NCBI GenBank assembly: GCA_023404095.1
Contig: JAEYDD010000026.1
Span: 124,001 to 188,000, forward strand
Source of the DNA: Pseudomonadota bacterium
Lineage (GTDB): Bacteria; Pseudomonadota; Alphaproteobacteria; Rhizobiales; Rhizobiaceae
Direction of reading: 5' to 3'
DNA: 64,000 nt
A program made the translations under genes and the position numbers. Shown here piece by piece: positions 33,907 through 42,738 of the stretch; the stretch's first letter is position 1; each line of letters opens with the position of its first letter. Below the pieces are notes generated by a model, which saw nothing but the letters and a program-made list of their open reading frames with translations, had not been told where the DNA came from and did not search any database.

Positions 33907-35043
33907 ATGAGGATTGTCGCCGTCCGGACCCATCTGCTGGAGCACCGGTTGGCGGTGCCATTCGAAAGCGCGTCCATGCGCTTCGACCGTCGCGCCCACG
34001 TGCTCGTAGAGATCGAATGCAGCGACGGTACCATCGGCTGGGGCGAGTGCCTCGGCCCCGCGCGGGCAAATGCGGCCGTGGTCGCCACCTATGCGCAATG
34101 GCTCCTCGGCGCCGATCCGCTTGAGACGGAGAAGCTTTGGGCGGTGCTCTACAACGCCCTGCGCGATCAGGGCCAGCGCGGCCTGACGATCACCGCGCTT
34201 TCAGGCATCGACATCGCGCTGTGGGACATCAAGGGAAAGCGTTTCGGGGTCCCGGTTTCCACACTGCTCGGCGGACGGTTTCGCAATGAAGTGCGCGCCT
34301 ATGCGACGGGCAGCTTCAAGCGCGAGGGCGTCGATCGGGTGGAGGACAATACGGCGGATGCGGCGCGCTATCGCGCGGAAGGATTTCACGCAACCAAGAT
34401 CAAGATCGGTTTCGGGGTGGAGCAGGACCTGGCCGTCATCCGGGCCGTGCGCGAGGCTATCGGTTCGGAGATGCGGCTGATGATCGATGCCAATCACGGC
34501 TACGACCTTCTTGAGGCGGTCGACCTGGGCCGTCGCGCCGCCCAGTACGATATCGACTGGTTCGAGGAGCCGGTCGTGCCGGAACAGCTCGACGCCTATC
34601 GCGCGGTGCGCGCGCGGCAGGCGATACCGGTGGCAGGCGGCGAAACGTGGCACACCCGCTGGGGCATGCGCGAGCCGGTGGAAACCCGTGCCGTCGATAT
34701 CCTGCAGCCTGACCTTTGCGGCGTTGGTGGTTTCACCGAGGCCCGCCGCGTCGCCGACATGGCAGCGCTACACGGTGTTCGGCTTGTTCCCCACGTATGG
34801 GGAACGGCGGTCCAGATCGCGGCGGCGTTGCAGTTCATGGCGGCCATGGTGCCGAACCCGGTGCGCGTCAATCCGATTGAACCGATCCTGGAGTTCGACC
34901 GTACGGAAAACCCGTTCCGCCAGGCCGTCGTCACCACGCCGATCGAGCATGTCCGCGGGGTGGTCAAAATCCCGGATGGTCCGGGTCTCGGCATCGACAT
35001 CGATCGTGATGCGCTCGCCGAGTTCCGCATGGGGGATGTTTGA
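33907..35043 (+). CDS. gci: Gci: D-galactarolactone cycloisomerase (enolase superfamily)
   Basis: A 378-residue mandelate racemase/muconate lactonizing enzyme homologue. Catalytic pattern: Lys164 and Lys166 (TKIKIG), metal ligands Asp194 (MIDANHGYD), Glu220 (WFEEPV) and Glu246 (GGETWHT), and His296 (PHVWGT). This matches the Agrobacterium Gci, which opens galactaro-/glucaro-1,4-lactone to 3-deoxy-2-keto-hexarate. One base separates it from kdgD and it abuts the next gene. Confidence 0.92.
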   Translation: MRIVAVRTHLLEHRLAVPFESASMRFDRRAHVLVEIECSDGTIGWGECLGPARANAAVVATYAQWLLGADPLETEKLWAVLYNALRDQGQRGLTITALSGIDIALWDIKGKRFGVPVSTLLGGRFRNEVRAYATGSFKREGVDRVEDNTADAARYRAEGFHATKIKIGFGVEQDLAVIRAVREAIGSEMRLMIDANHGYDLLEAVDLGRRAAQYDIDWFEEPVVPEQLDAYRAVRARQAIPVAGGETWHTRWGMREPVETRAVDILQPDLCGVGGFTEARRVADMAALHGVRLVPHVWGTAVQIAAALQFMAAMVPNPVRVNPIEPILEFDRTENPFRQAVVTTPIEHVRGVVKIPDGPGLGIDIDRDALAEFRMGDV

Positions 35044-35913
35044 ATGATCGTCAGATCGCTTTCCGGAAGGTCGCCTCGGATCAGGCTCCCACGGGGAGCG
35101 GTCGACAGTCAGATGCATATGTATCTGCCGGGATACCCTGTGCGTGACGGCGGGCCGCCGCTGCCGGGCGGTACACTGCCGGACGCCGATCAGTATCGCA
35201 GCCTCATGGCGTGGCTCGGCATTGATCGGGTGATCATCACCCAGGGCAACGCCCACCAGCGCGACAATGCCAACCTGGTCGCCTGCCTGCGCGAGATGGG
35301 TAGCATTGCTCGCGGCGTCGCCGTCATCGACGGTGACACGCCCGAGAAGGAACTGGATGCGCTGGCGGACGCAGGCGTCGTCGGTGTCCGGATCATGGAT
35401 CTTCCCGGCGGAGCAGTCGGGCTCGATCATCTGGAAGAGGTCGACGCGCGTGCCGTCGCCCGCGGCTGGATGGTCGCCATTCAATTCGACGGCAGCAATA
35501 TCGAAGCGCACGAGGGCCGGCTCGGGAAGCTGAAATCCCGCTGGGTCCTCGATCATCACGGCAAGTTCTTCAGCGGTGTCTCGCCGAATAGCCCGCAGGT
35601 TGACGCGTTACGCCGGCTGATCGATGGGGGCAATTGCTGGTTCAAGTTCGCGGGCGTCTATGAATCGTCCAGAAGCGGGCCGCCGGACTACGAGGACGTC
35701 GCCGCTGTGGCCCGCGATCTCGCCGACCATGCGCCAGAGCGCATCGTCTGGGGGACGAATTGGCCGCACAACCTGGCGCGTACCACGCACGACTACCCGA
35801 ACGACGCGGACCTGACCGATACGGTGCTCGGCTGGCTGCCGGACGAAAAAGCGCGCCGGTTGGCGCTCGTCGACAATCCGGAACGGCTGTTCGGCTTGCC
35901 GGTCTATTCGTGA
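35044..35913 (+). CDS. gli: Gli: D-galactarolactone isomerase (amidohydrolase-like)
   Basis: A 289-residue amidohydrolase-2 family protein: VDSQMHMYLPGYPVRDGGPP near residues 20-40 (with one His of the usual HxH), VLDHHGKFF, WFKFAGVYESSRSGPPDYED and the late VWGTNWPHN. The Agrobacterium Gli converts 1,5-lactones of galactarate to the 1,4-lactone used by Gci. The start abuts the gci stop; a TTG/GTG variant is not needed. Some family members lack the full metal site, which fits QMHM here instead of HxH. Confidence 0.88.
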   Translation: MIVRSLSGRSPRIRLPRGAVDSQMHMYLPGYPVRDGGPPLPGGTLPDADQYRSLMAWLGIDRVIITQGNAHQRDNANLVACLREMGSIARGVAVIDGDTPEKELDALADAGVVGVRIMDLPGGAVGLDHLEEVDARAVARGWMVAIQFDGSNIEAHEGRLGKLKSRWVLDHHGKFFSGVSPNSPQVDALRRLIDGGNCWFKFAGVYESSRSGPPDYEDVAAVARDLADHAPERIVWGTNWPHNLARTTHDYPNDADLTDTVLGWLPDEKARRLALVDNPERLFGLPVYS

Positions 35914-35981
35914 GGGGTGACTGACACCTGCCGCTTCTGAGCGAGGAGGCTCTGAACGGCAATCTTGAGGAGGAGGAAAGC

Positions 35982-36956
35982 ATGCATATTGCAAGATCGC
36001 TTTGTGCCGCACTGGCGTTCGCCCTGGCCGCGGGCACAGGACAGGCGCAGGAAATTACGCTGCGCTCGGCCGACATTCATCCGGATGGCTATCCGACGGT
36101 GGAGGCGGTGAAATACATGGGCCAACTGGTGTCTGAGCGGACCAATGGCCGCATCAAGATCGACGTCACCAACAACGCCGCGCTCGGCAGCGAAAAAGAC
36201 ACGATCGAACAGACGCGTTTTGGCGTCATCGACATGAACCGCGTCAATGCCGCACCGTTCAACAATCTGGTGCCGCAGACGGTCGTCCTGGGCCTGCCCT
36301 TCCTGTTCCGCTCGACCGAGCACATGCACAAGACGGTCGATGGGCCGATCGGCGAGGAAGTGCTCGCCGCGTTCGAGCCGCATGGGCTCATCGGTCTGGC
36401 GTTCTACGATTCCGGCGCACGCTCTTTCTATACCACCAACAAGCCGATCGAGAAGCTTGCGGACCTGAAAGGCATGAAGATCCGCGTGCAGCAGTCCGAC
36501 CTCTGGATCGCGATGATGGAGGCCTTCGGTGCTAACGCCACGCCGATGCCTTTCGGTGAGGTCTATTCGTCGCTCGAGACCGGCGTCGTCGACGGGGCGG
36601 AGAACAACTGGCCGTCCTACGAATCGTCCCGCCACTTCGAGGTCGCGAAGAACTACACGTTGACGGATCATTCGCTGAATCCGGAAATCCTGGTCATTTC
36701 AAAGATCACCTGGGACAAGCTTTCGCCGGACGACCAGAAGGTGATCAAGCAGTCGGCAAAGGACTCGGTCGTCAAGATGCGCGAACTCTGGCAGGCGCGT
36801 GAGAAGGCCTCCGAGGAGAAGGTCCGCGCTGCCGGCGTCAACGTGATCACGGTCGACAAGGCGGAATTCGCCGAGGCCATGACGCCGGTCTACGAGAAAT
36901 TCGTCACCGATCCGCAGATGAAGGACCTGCTGGCGCGCATTCGCGCGACCGACTGA
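35982..36956 (+). CDS. TRAP transporter solute-binding subunit (DctP family), uronate
   Basis: A 324-residue periplasmic binding protein with a signal peptide (SLCAALAFALAAGTGQAQ) cleaved before EITLRSADIH. It has the DctP core: GKLGIxx-like NNAALGSEKDTIEQT, LGLPFLFRSTEHMH, LKGMKIRVQQSDLW with the substrate-carboxylate-binding Arg, and SSLETGVVDGAENNWPSYE. Located inside the uronate operon, so the ligand is probably galacturonate/glucuronate. AGGAGGAGG precedes the ATG. A very strong hairpin follows the gene. Confidence 0.92.
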   Translation: MHIARSLCAALAFALAAGTGQAQEITLRSADIHPDGYPTVEAVKYMGQLVSERTNGRIKIDVTNNAALGSEKDTIEQTRFGVIDMNRVNAAPFNNLVPQTVVLGLPFLFRSTEHMHKTVDGPIGEEVLAAFEPHGLIGLAFYDSGARSFYTTNKPIEKLADLKGMKIRVQQSDLWIAMMEAFGANATPMPFGEVYSSLETGVVDGAENNWPSYESSRHFEVAKNYTLTDHSLNPEILVISKITWDKLSPDDQKVIKQSAKDSVVKMRELWQAREKASEEKVRAAGVNVITVDKAEFAEAMTPVYEKFVTDPQMKDLLARIRATD

Positions 36957-36963
36957 CCTGGCC

Positions 36964-36988
36964 GGCCGGATCGGCGCCCGATCCGGCC
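36964..36988 (+). promoter_or_regulatory. intercistronic hairpin after the TRAP binding protein
   Basis: Perfect 11-bp stem (36964-36974 with 36978-36988) closed by a three-base loop, eight bases after the stop. No U-run. Such hairpins typically protect binding-protein mRNA and lower expression of the following permease genes. Confidence 0.7.
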
Positions 36989-37044
36989 ACCGCCGTTTAC
37001 GATCGCGCGCGGGATCGCGATCGATGCCCTTGGAGGAAAAGGCA

Positions 37045-37566
37045 ATGTCGACTTACTTGCATGCGGGGCGGCCGGTGCTTGCTTGGCTCAGCCGGGCGTC
37101 GCTCTACATCTCGGGAATTGGGCTTGTGGCGATGACGGCGGCCGTCGGCTGGCAGGTGTTCGCCCGTTACGTGTTGAACAACACGCCGAGCTGGTCGGAG
37201 CCGTTGTCGCTGCACCTGATGTCTTGGTTCATCATGCTCGGGGCGGCGGTGGGCGTGCGCGAAAGCGTGCATCTCGGTCTTGATTTCGTTCGGCATGGCG
37301 CGTCTCCCGCCGCGCGCCGCACCATGGATCTGATCAGCCTCGGCCTGATCGTGCTCTTTGGCCTGGCCATGGCCTGGTACTCTGCGGTTCTTGCGGCCGG
37401 AACCTGGGCTGCAACCATTCCCGTGCTCGGCTGGCCGGGCGGTGTCGATTTCTTTCCCATGATCGCAGGTGGTCTTTTGATTTCGCTCTTTGCGGCCGAG
37501 CGTTTCGTCGATGTGGTGGCCGGTGAGCAGACGGCGGCCGAGATCACCGCGCAGGAGCTGGCGTAA
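37045..37566 (+). CDS. TRAP transporter small membrane subunit (DctQ)
   Basis: A 173-residue protein with four helices, the DctQ fold: GWQVFARYVLNNTPSWSEPLSLHLMSW and GAAVGVRESVHLGLDFV. The ATG at 37045 has GGAGG at eight bases; an in-frame ATG at 37024 is weaker. Its TAA overlaps the ATG of the large subunit by one base (TAATG), coupling their translation. Confidence 0.9.
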   Translation: MSTYLHAGRPVLAWLSRASLYISGIGLVAMTAAVGWQVFARYVLNNTPSWSEPLSLHLMSWFIMLGAAVGVRESVHLGLDFVRHGASPAARRTMDLISLGLIVLFGLAMAWYSAVLAAGTWAATIPVLGWPGGVDFFPMIAGGLLISLFAAERFVDVVAGEQTAAEITAQELA

Positions 37567-38846
37567 TGGCTTATACGGTTCTCTTCGGCGTTTTCACCGT
37601 ACTGATGTTCATCGGCATGCCGATCGCCTTCTGCCTCGGGATCGCAGCAGTCGCGACGGTGCTCTACATGGGGCTGCCGCCGGTTGTTGTCTTCCAGCAG
37701 ATGAATTCCGGCATGAACGTCTTTGCCATGATGGCGATCCCGTTCTTCATCTTCGCCGGTGATCTGATGGTGCGCGGCGGTATTGCCGACCGGCTCATCC
37801 GTTTTGCAGCCAGCATCGTCGGCCACCTGCGCGGCGGCCTCGGCCAGGTCAACATCGTCGCCTCGACCCTGTTTGGAGGCATTTCAGGCTCCGCCGTCGC
37901 CGACGCATCCGCGGTCGGCGGACTGATGATTCCGCAGATGGCCGCGCGCGGCTACGACCGGAGCTATGCGGTTAACGTCACGGTCAATGCCGCGATCATC
38001 GCGCTGATGATCCCGCCGTCGCACAACATGATCCTCTATTCGATCGCAGCCGGTGGAAACGTATCGGTGGCCGACCTGTTCACGGCGGGAATTCTGCCCG
38101 GCCTTCTGCTCGCGGCGGCACTGATGGTGACGGCGTACTTCGTCGCCCGCCGGCGCGGCTACCCCTCCGAGCCCTTTCCCGGCTTTCGCAGGATGGGCTA
38201 CTACATGCTGGCCTCGATCCCCGGGCTCCTGCTCATCGGCATCATCTTCGGGGGCGTGCGTTCCGGTGTTTTCACGGCGACCGAAAGCTCATGCATCGCC
38301 GTGTTCTACGCGCTTGTCGTCGCGCTGCTTGTCTATCGCGAGCTCGACTGGAGCGGCTTTGTCGAGGCCGTGCTGCAGGCGGTCCGCACGACTGCGATGG
38401 TGCTCCTGGTGATCGGGACGGCTGCCGCTTTCGGCTGGCTGATGGCTTTTCTGCAGGTGCAACAGCAGATGATTGCCGTGATCAGTTCCATCTCCGAGAA
38501 CCCGATCGTCGTGTTGCTACTCATCAACGTGGCACTGCTTGTGCTCGGCACGTTCATGGACATGGCTCCGCTCGTGATCATCACCACGCCCGTGCTCCTT
38601 CCCGTTGCGAAGGCGTTCGGCATCGATCCGGTCCATTTCGGCGTCGTCATGATCCTGAATGCCGGCATCGGCCTCAATACGCCGCCGGTCGGTACCGTAC
38701 TGTTCGTCGGTTGCGCTGTGGGCGGCATTTCGATCCGCGAAGCGATGCGGACCATCTGGCCGTTCTTCGGGGCGAGCATCGCCGTGCTGATGCTGGTGAC
38801 CTACATCCCCGGCCTGTCGCTCTGGCTTCCGAGCCTGTTCAAATAG
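37566..38846 (+). CDS. TRAP transporter large membrane subunit (DctM)
   Basis: A 426-residue DctM subunit of about 12 helices with the ion-transporter superfamily motifs: FFIFAGDLMVRGGIADRLI, GGISGSAVADASAVGGLMIPQM, IPPSHNMILYS and LNAGIGLNTPPVGTVLFVGC. It forms the Na+-coupled channel for the substrate delivered by the DctP protein. Completes a P-Q-M transporter in the uronate operon. Confidence 0.93.
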   Translation: MAYTVLFGVFTVLMFIGMPIAFCLGIAAVATVLYMGLPPVVVFQQMNSGMNVFAMMAIPFFIFAGDLMVRGGIADRLIRFAASIVGHLRGGLGQVNIVASTLFGGISGSAVADASAVGGLMIPQMAARGYDRSYAVNVTVNAAIIALMIPPSHNMILYSIAAGGNVSVADLFTAGILPGLLLAAALMVTAYFVARRRGYPSEPFPGFRRMGYYMLASIPGLLLIGIIFGGVRSGVFTATESSCIAVFYALVVALLVYRELDWSGFVEAVLQAVRTTAMVLLVIGTAAAFGWLMAFLQVQQQMIAVISSISENPIVVLLLINVALLVLGTFMDMAPLVIITTPVLLPVAKAFGIDPVHFGVVMILNAGIGLNTPPVGTVLFVGCAVGGISIREAMRTIWPFFGASIAVLMLVTYIPGLSLWLPSLFK

Positions 38847-38983
38847 GCCGGCTGCATCGCCGTAACCTCCTGGTCCGGCATCGATATCCGTTGACGCGTC
38901 TCCGGCGCGCCATACTATGATTGGCAAAATAAGGGACAAGTCTGCGGTCTGCCTGCAGGTTTGGAAGTGTTCGGGGAGTATCC

Positions 38984-39784
38984 ATGCTCAAGACCTTGTT
39001 GATAACGGGCGCCGCTGGAGGCGTCGGAACCGCCTTGCGCCCGATGCTGCGCCAACTGGCCGAGACGGTTGTTGTGTCGGATATGGCCGACATATTGGAT
39101 GTTCAGCCGCACGAGCGGTACAAGCGCTGCGATCTCTCCGATGCAAGGGGCGTGGACGATCTGCTGGAAGGCGTCGACGGCGTGATCCATCTCGGCGGCA
39201 TCTCCGTCGAACGGCCGTTCGATCTGATCGTGCAGGGCAATATCGTCGGCATGTACAATCTCTACGAGGCTGCGCGACGCCACAACCGACCGCGCATCAT
39301 CTTCGCCAGTTCCAACCATGTGGTCGGCTTCTATCGGCGCGACGAGCGGCTCGACAACCAGGTGGTGCCGCGACCGGATTCGCTCTATGGCGTTTCAAAA
39401 GTGTTCGGGGAGGCGATCGCCAGCCTGTATTTCGACAAGTTCGGGATCGAGACCCTGTCGGTCAGGATAGGCTCGTGCTTTGCCAAGCCCGCAAATCCGC
39501 GAATGCTGGCGACGTGGCTCAGCTATCGCGACATGCTTTCGCTGTGCGACCGCGCATTCGCTGCACCCCGTATCGGTCACACGGTCGTCTACGGCGCGTC
39601 GGACAACGAAGAGCAGTGGTGGGACAACGCAAACGCGGCCTTCCTCGGATGGAGGCCGAAGGACAGTTCCGAGCAGTGGCGCGCTGAAATCCTGGCGTCG
39701 ATTGGCCCGGAAGATCCGGCCAATCCCGCAACCCTCTATCAGGGGGGCGGCTTTGTTTGCGGCGAGCATCCTGCCAACCTTTAG
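38984..39784 (+). CDS. udh: Udh: uronate dehydrogenase
   Basis: A 266-residue extended-type short-chain dehydrogenase: TGAAGGVGTAL (residues 8-18) binds NAD, IHLGGISVERPF, FASSNHVVGFY, and the catalytic Tyr135 and Lys139 in SLYGVSKVFGE. It oxidises D-galacturonate or D-glucuronate to the 1,5-lactone, the first step of the pathway completed by Gli, Gci and KdgD. It lies 137 bases after the TRAP genes, so it may have its own promoter. CGGGGAGTATCC precedes the ATG. Confidence 0.94.
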   Translation: MLKTLLITGAAGGVGTALRPMLRQLAETVVVSDMADILDVQPHERYKRCDLSDARGVDDLLEGVDGVIHLGGISVERPFDLIVQGNIVGMYNLYEAARRHNRPRIIFASSNHVVGFYRRDERLDNQVVPRPDSLYGVSKVFGEAIASLYFDKFGIETLSVRIGSCFAKPANPRMLATWLSYRDMLSLCDRAFAAPRIGHTVVYGASDNEEQWWDNANAAFLGWRPKDSSEQWRAEILASIGPEDPANPATLYQGGGFVCGEHPANL

Positions 39785-39917
39785 GCTGGCGCCGTCGTCA
39801 GCAACGTTTTGCGGGAATGATGAGGGTTTGATGGTGTCAGGCCCGGTTGTCCGGGAAGCCGTGGCGGCGGCACGAATGGGAACTTTGGATTCCAGGCCGC
39901 CGTTGCGAGGCTCTCTT

Positions 39918-39968
39918 GATCGCGCCACACGTTGGATGGGCGCGATCGGCTGACCGGATGATCCGGTC
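39918..39968. terminator. two hairpins downstream of udh
   Basis: Two adjacent inverted repeats: a 9-bp stem (39918-39926 with 39939-39947) and a compact GACCGGAT-G-ATCCGGTC at 39952-39968. They lie between the convergent udh and DUF1127 genes. No U-run, so probably Rho-assisted or mRNA-end hairpins for one or both genes. Confidence 0.5.
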
Positions 39969-39989
39969 GCCGACAGTTCGGTCGTTCTA

Positions 39990-40127
39990 TTAACGGCCGT
40001 TAACGGCAGAGCGGATCTGCGAACGCGACAGACCGATATCGGCCAGCGTGTGGTCGTCGAGCATGCTCAGTTCGCGAATGGCCTTGCGGCGTTCTGCGAA
40101 GTCCTTGATTTTCTGACGGATGTTCAT
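39990..40127 (-). CDS. DUF1127 micro-protein
   Basis: A 45-residue protein starting NIRQKIKDFAERRKAIREL and continuing LSMLDDHTLADIGLSRSQI, the DUF1127 signature (arginine-rich, ends with an LxDIGLxRxxI motif). GGAGAAAAGAG precedes the ATG. Proteins of this family in Agrobacterium and Rhizobium affect phosphate or carbon metabolism and RNA turnover, but this copy is uncharacterised. The stop codon lies in the 14-bp palindrome TTAACGGCCGTTAA (39990-40003). Confidence 0.85.
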   Translation of the reverse strand: MNIRQKIKDFAERRKAIRELSMLDDHTLADIGLSRSQIRSAVNGR

Positions 40128-40361
40128 CTCTTTTCTCCATATCTTTGAATGCGCCTGATATGGTGCAAATCGTGCCTAATATGAAGGCATAAGCATGCAG
40201 AAGAGGCATGCAAAAATGCAGATGCTTGCTTATCGCCTCGGCAGGCGATGGCCGGTGGCGAATTTTTCGGCATTTGTCATACCGGCGGCAAGCCTTGCCG
40301 GATCTACAAACGGAGGGAGAAGCTTTCGCTCCTCCCTCCCGGTTCAGATGCCGCTGGCTCG

Positions 40362-42581
40362 CTACCACTTCTTGCTGAGCTTGAACGTGACCGTCCGGGC
40401 ATCGCCATAGCCGCAGACCAGAAGGCCGCCGCAGCCGCTGACATATTCCTTGTCGAACAGGTTGGCCACGTTGAGGGCGGCGCCCCAGTCGTCCTTCTCG
40501 TAGCGGATGCCGGCATCGAATACGGTGGCCGAGGGGACTTTCGCCGTGTTCTCGTTGTCGGCCCAGCTCTGGCCCTGATAGCGCACGCCCGCACCGAAGC
40601 TCATGCCTTCCAGCGCGCCGTCCTGGACGGTGTAATCCAGCCACAGGGAGGCCTGGGTGTCGGGAATGAGGTAGGGTGTGTTACCGATCAGGGCGGAATT
40701 GGCGTCCTTGGTGATCTCGAGGTCAATGAACTCCAGGCCGGCAATGAGCTTCCAGCTTTCGTTGATGTGGACCTTGCCTTCCAGCTCGATGCCGCGCGAG
40801 CGCACCTCTCCCATCTGGCTGGAGAGCATGGTCAGCGGGTCGGTGACGACGACATTCTGCTTGGTAAGCTGGTAGACCGCTGCCGTGAACACGCCGTCGA
40901 GGAAGGCGGGCTCGTACTTGACGCCGGCCTCGAACTGGTCGCCCTCTTCCGGCTTGGTGTTGCCGGTCAGGGTCACCGCGACGATCGGGTTGAAGAAGGT
41001 CGAGGCGCTGATGTAGGGCGTGACGCCGTTGGCGAACTCGTAGGCCAGTCCGGCCCTGCCGCTGAGCGCGCTTTCATTATAGTCGAATGTCGAGTTCTGG
41101 GCCGGATCCCAATAGGTCGGGCCGTTCTCCGTCTTGGTGTCGACATAGTCGTAGCGCCCGTTCAGCGTCACGATCCAGCCGTCGCCGAAGCGGATCTGGT
41201 CCTGGGCATAGACGCCGAGCTGCTGCTGGGTGATCTCCTGATTGATGTAGATCCTGTTGGGCGGCTGCAGTGCGCCGTAGATCGGGTCGGTGGCGCTGAT
41301 CGGCGTGGCGGCGGAGGATGCCTGTTCCTGATCGAGCCGGTAGAACTTGTAGTCCAGGCCGACGAGCACCGTGTGATTGAGTGCACCGGTATCGAAGTCC
41401 CCTTCGAGGCGATTGTCGACCGCGAAGGTGTCAACTTTCGATGTGTGCTCGAAGCCCAGGCGGTAGAGCAGATTGTCGGGGGTGACGGGCGCATTCACAT
41501 AGGACGGGTCCGGCCAGACGGCGTCGGGATCGTAGTAGCCGTAGGTGTAGGGCGCGTTCTCGTGCTTGTGGAGGTGGCCGTAGCGCAGGTTCTGGGAGAA
41601 GCGCCAGCCGTTGTCGAACGCATGCTTGAACTCGTAGCCCAGCATCTGCTGGACGTAGGTGCCGGTGTCGATGTCCGGCTCGCCGAAAAACGCCCGCCGG
41701 TCGATCTTGCCGAACGAGGCTGCCTCCACGGTGCCGATATAGGGCAGGAAGCTGCCGCCGCTGTGCCTCTGGTCGAGACCTTGCAGGACGCCGTAGACGG
41801 TCAGGCTCGTCGCGTCATCCTTTTCGAACGTCACCTGCGGCATGATGAACCCGCGCAAATCGTTCGAAAAGTCGCTGTAGTTCTCCCCTCCGGCAACCTT
41901 GCCGGTCACGCGATAGTTGACGCCTTCGTTGAGGATGCCGTTCACGTCGAAGCCGGCGAATGCGTTGGCGTTACTATTGATGCCGGTTTCGGCATAGGCC
42001 GAAGTTTCACCCGTGGGACGCTTGCTGACCATATTGACGATGCCGCCTGGATTGGCGCCGCCATAGAGCACCGAGGCCGGCCCCTTGAGCACTTCCACCC
42101 GTTCCAGCATGAACGGGTCGACCTGGAAGCCACCGAAGCCGTAGCTGAAGAGGTTCAGCCCGTCGAGGAAAACGCCCGTCTGGGTCGCGTCGAAGCCGCG
42201 AATGTAGAACCAGTCGGTGTCGGGATCGACGCCGAATGGCTCGGTCGTCACGCCGGGCGTGTAGCGAAGGATCTCGTCAACCTTGTTGACGATGCCGCGA
42301 TCCTCGATCTCCTGCCGGCCGATAACCGACACGGATTGCGGGATTTCCGAAAGCGGCGTATCCGTCTTGGAGCCTGTGGTGGTGTCCTTTGCGACATAGC
42401 CTTCCACCGGACCGGTACCGCTGCCTTCGCCAGTACCCTCGACGACGACTGTCGCAAGCGGCGTTGCCTGCTGTTCCTGTGCTGCAGCCGTCGTGGCCGC
42501 CAGGATTGCCGCTCCCGCGACACTGCCCCGGAGTGCAGCCCTGATGCTTGTACCTGCCGTGCCCTTAACCTTGCTGATCAT
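40362..42581 (-). CDS. TonB-dependent siderophore receptor
   Basis: A 739-residue outer-membrane receptor. Signal peptide ends near TTAAAQ-E. The plug domain spans about 70-190 (TPLSEIPQSVSVIGRQEI, WFYIRGFDATQTGVFLDGL, ERVEVLKGPASVLYGGANPGG). The C-terminal 22-strand barrel ends with TVTFKLSKKW, the expected terminal aromatic. The plug-opening motif is typical of ferrichrome/hydroxamate-type receptors (FhuA/FoxA branch), but the ligand cannot be fixed. It sits downstream of an AraC regulator and ABC exporter on the same strand, and a TGA-N9-TCA site lies 57 bases before the start. Confidence 0.93.
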   Translation of the reverse strand: MISKVKGTAGTSIRAALRGSVAGAAILAATTAAAQEQQATPLATVVVEGTGEGSGTGPVEGYVAKDTTTGSKTDTPLSEIPQSVSVIGRQEIEDRGIVNKVDEILRYTPGVTTEPFGVDPDTDWFYIRGFDATQTGVFLDGLNLFSYGFGGFQVDPFMLERVEVLKGPASVLYGGANPGGIVNMVSKRPTGETSAYAETGINSNANAFAGFDVNGILNEGVNYRVTGKVAGGENYSDFSNDLRGFIMPQVTFEKDDATSLTVYGVLQGLDQRHSGGSFLPYIGTVEAASFGKIDRRAFFGEPDIDTGTYVQQMLGYEFKHAFDNGWRFSQNLRYGHLHKHENAPYTYGYYDPDAVWPDPSYVNAPVTPDNLLYRLGFEHTSKVDTFAVDNRLEGDFDTGALNHTVLVGLDYKFYRLDQEQASSAATPISATDPIYGALQPPNRIYINQEITQQQLGVYAQDQIRFGDGWIVTLNGRYDYVDTKTENGPTYWDPAQNSTFDYNESALSGRAGLAYEFANGVTPYISASTFFNPIVAVTLTGNTKPEEGDQFEAGVKYEPAFLDGVFTAAVYQLTKQNVVVTDPLTMLSSQMGEVRSRGIELEGKVHINESWKLIAGLEFIDLEITKDANSALIGNTPYLIPDTQASLWLDYTVQDGALEGMSFGAGVRYQGQSWADNENTAKVPSATVFDAGIRYEKDDWGAALNVANLFDKEYVSGCGGLLVCGYGDARTVTFKLSKKW

Positions 42582-42637
42582 TGCCCCCGCATTCCCCGCT
42601 TTACGTGATCAGGTGCCGAAGTGCGCACCAAGTAACA

Positions 42638-42652
42638 TGAGCAATTATATCA
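42638..42652. promoter_or_regulatory. TGA-N9-TCA, candidate RirA iron-responsive operator
   Basis: TGA (42638-42640), nine bases, TCA (42650-42652), on an AT-rich stretch 57 to 71 bases before the siderophore receptor start. This is the core of the rhizobial iron-responsive operator bound by RirA. The three-plus-three match is short, so position is the main support. Confidence 0.5.
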
Positions 42653-42738
42653 ACTTAAATAGATGCGCTTGACCGCTTCGGGGAAAATTGAACGTTCTTG
42701 GCACTTTCGTGCGCCGCACACAGATTTCGGCCGCGGGT

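Noticed and set aside
40248..42608. 786-residue open frame on the plus strand
   Set aside because: Antisense to the TonB receptor, which has a signal peptide, plug and barrel end; the plus frame has no start signal and no domain.
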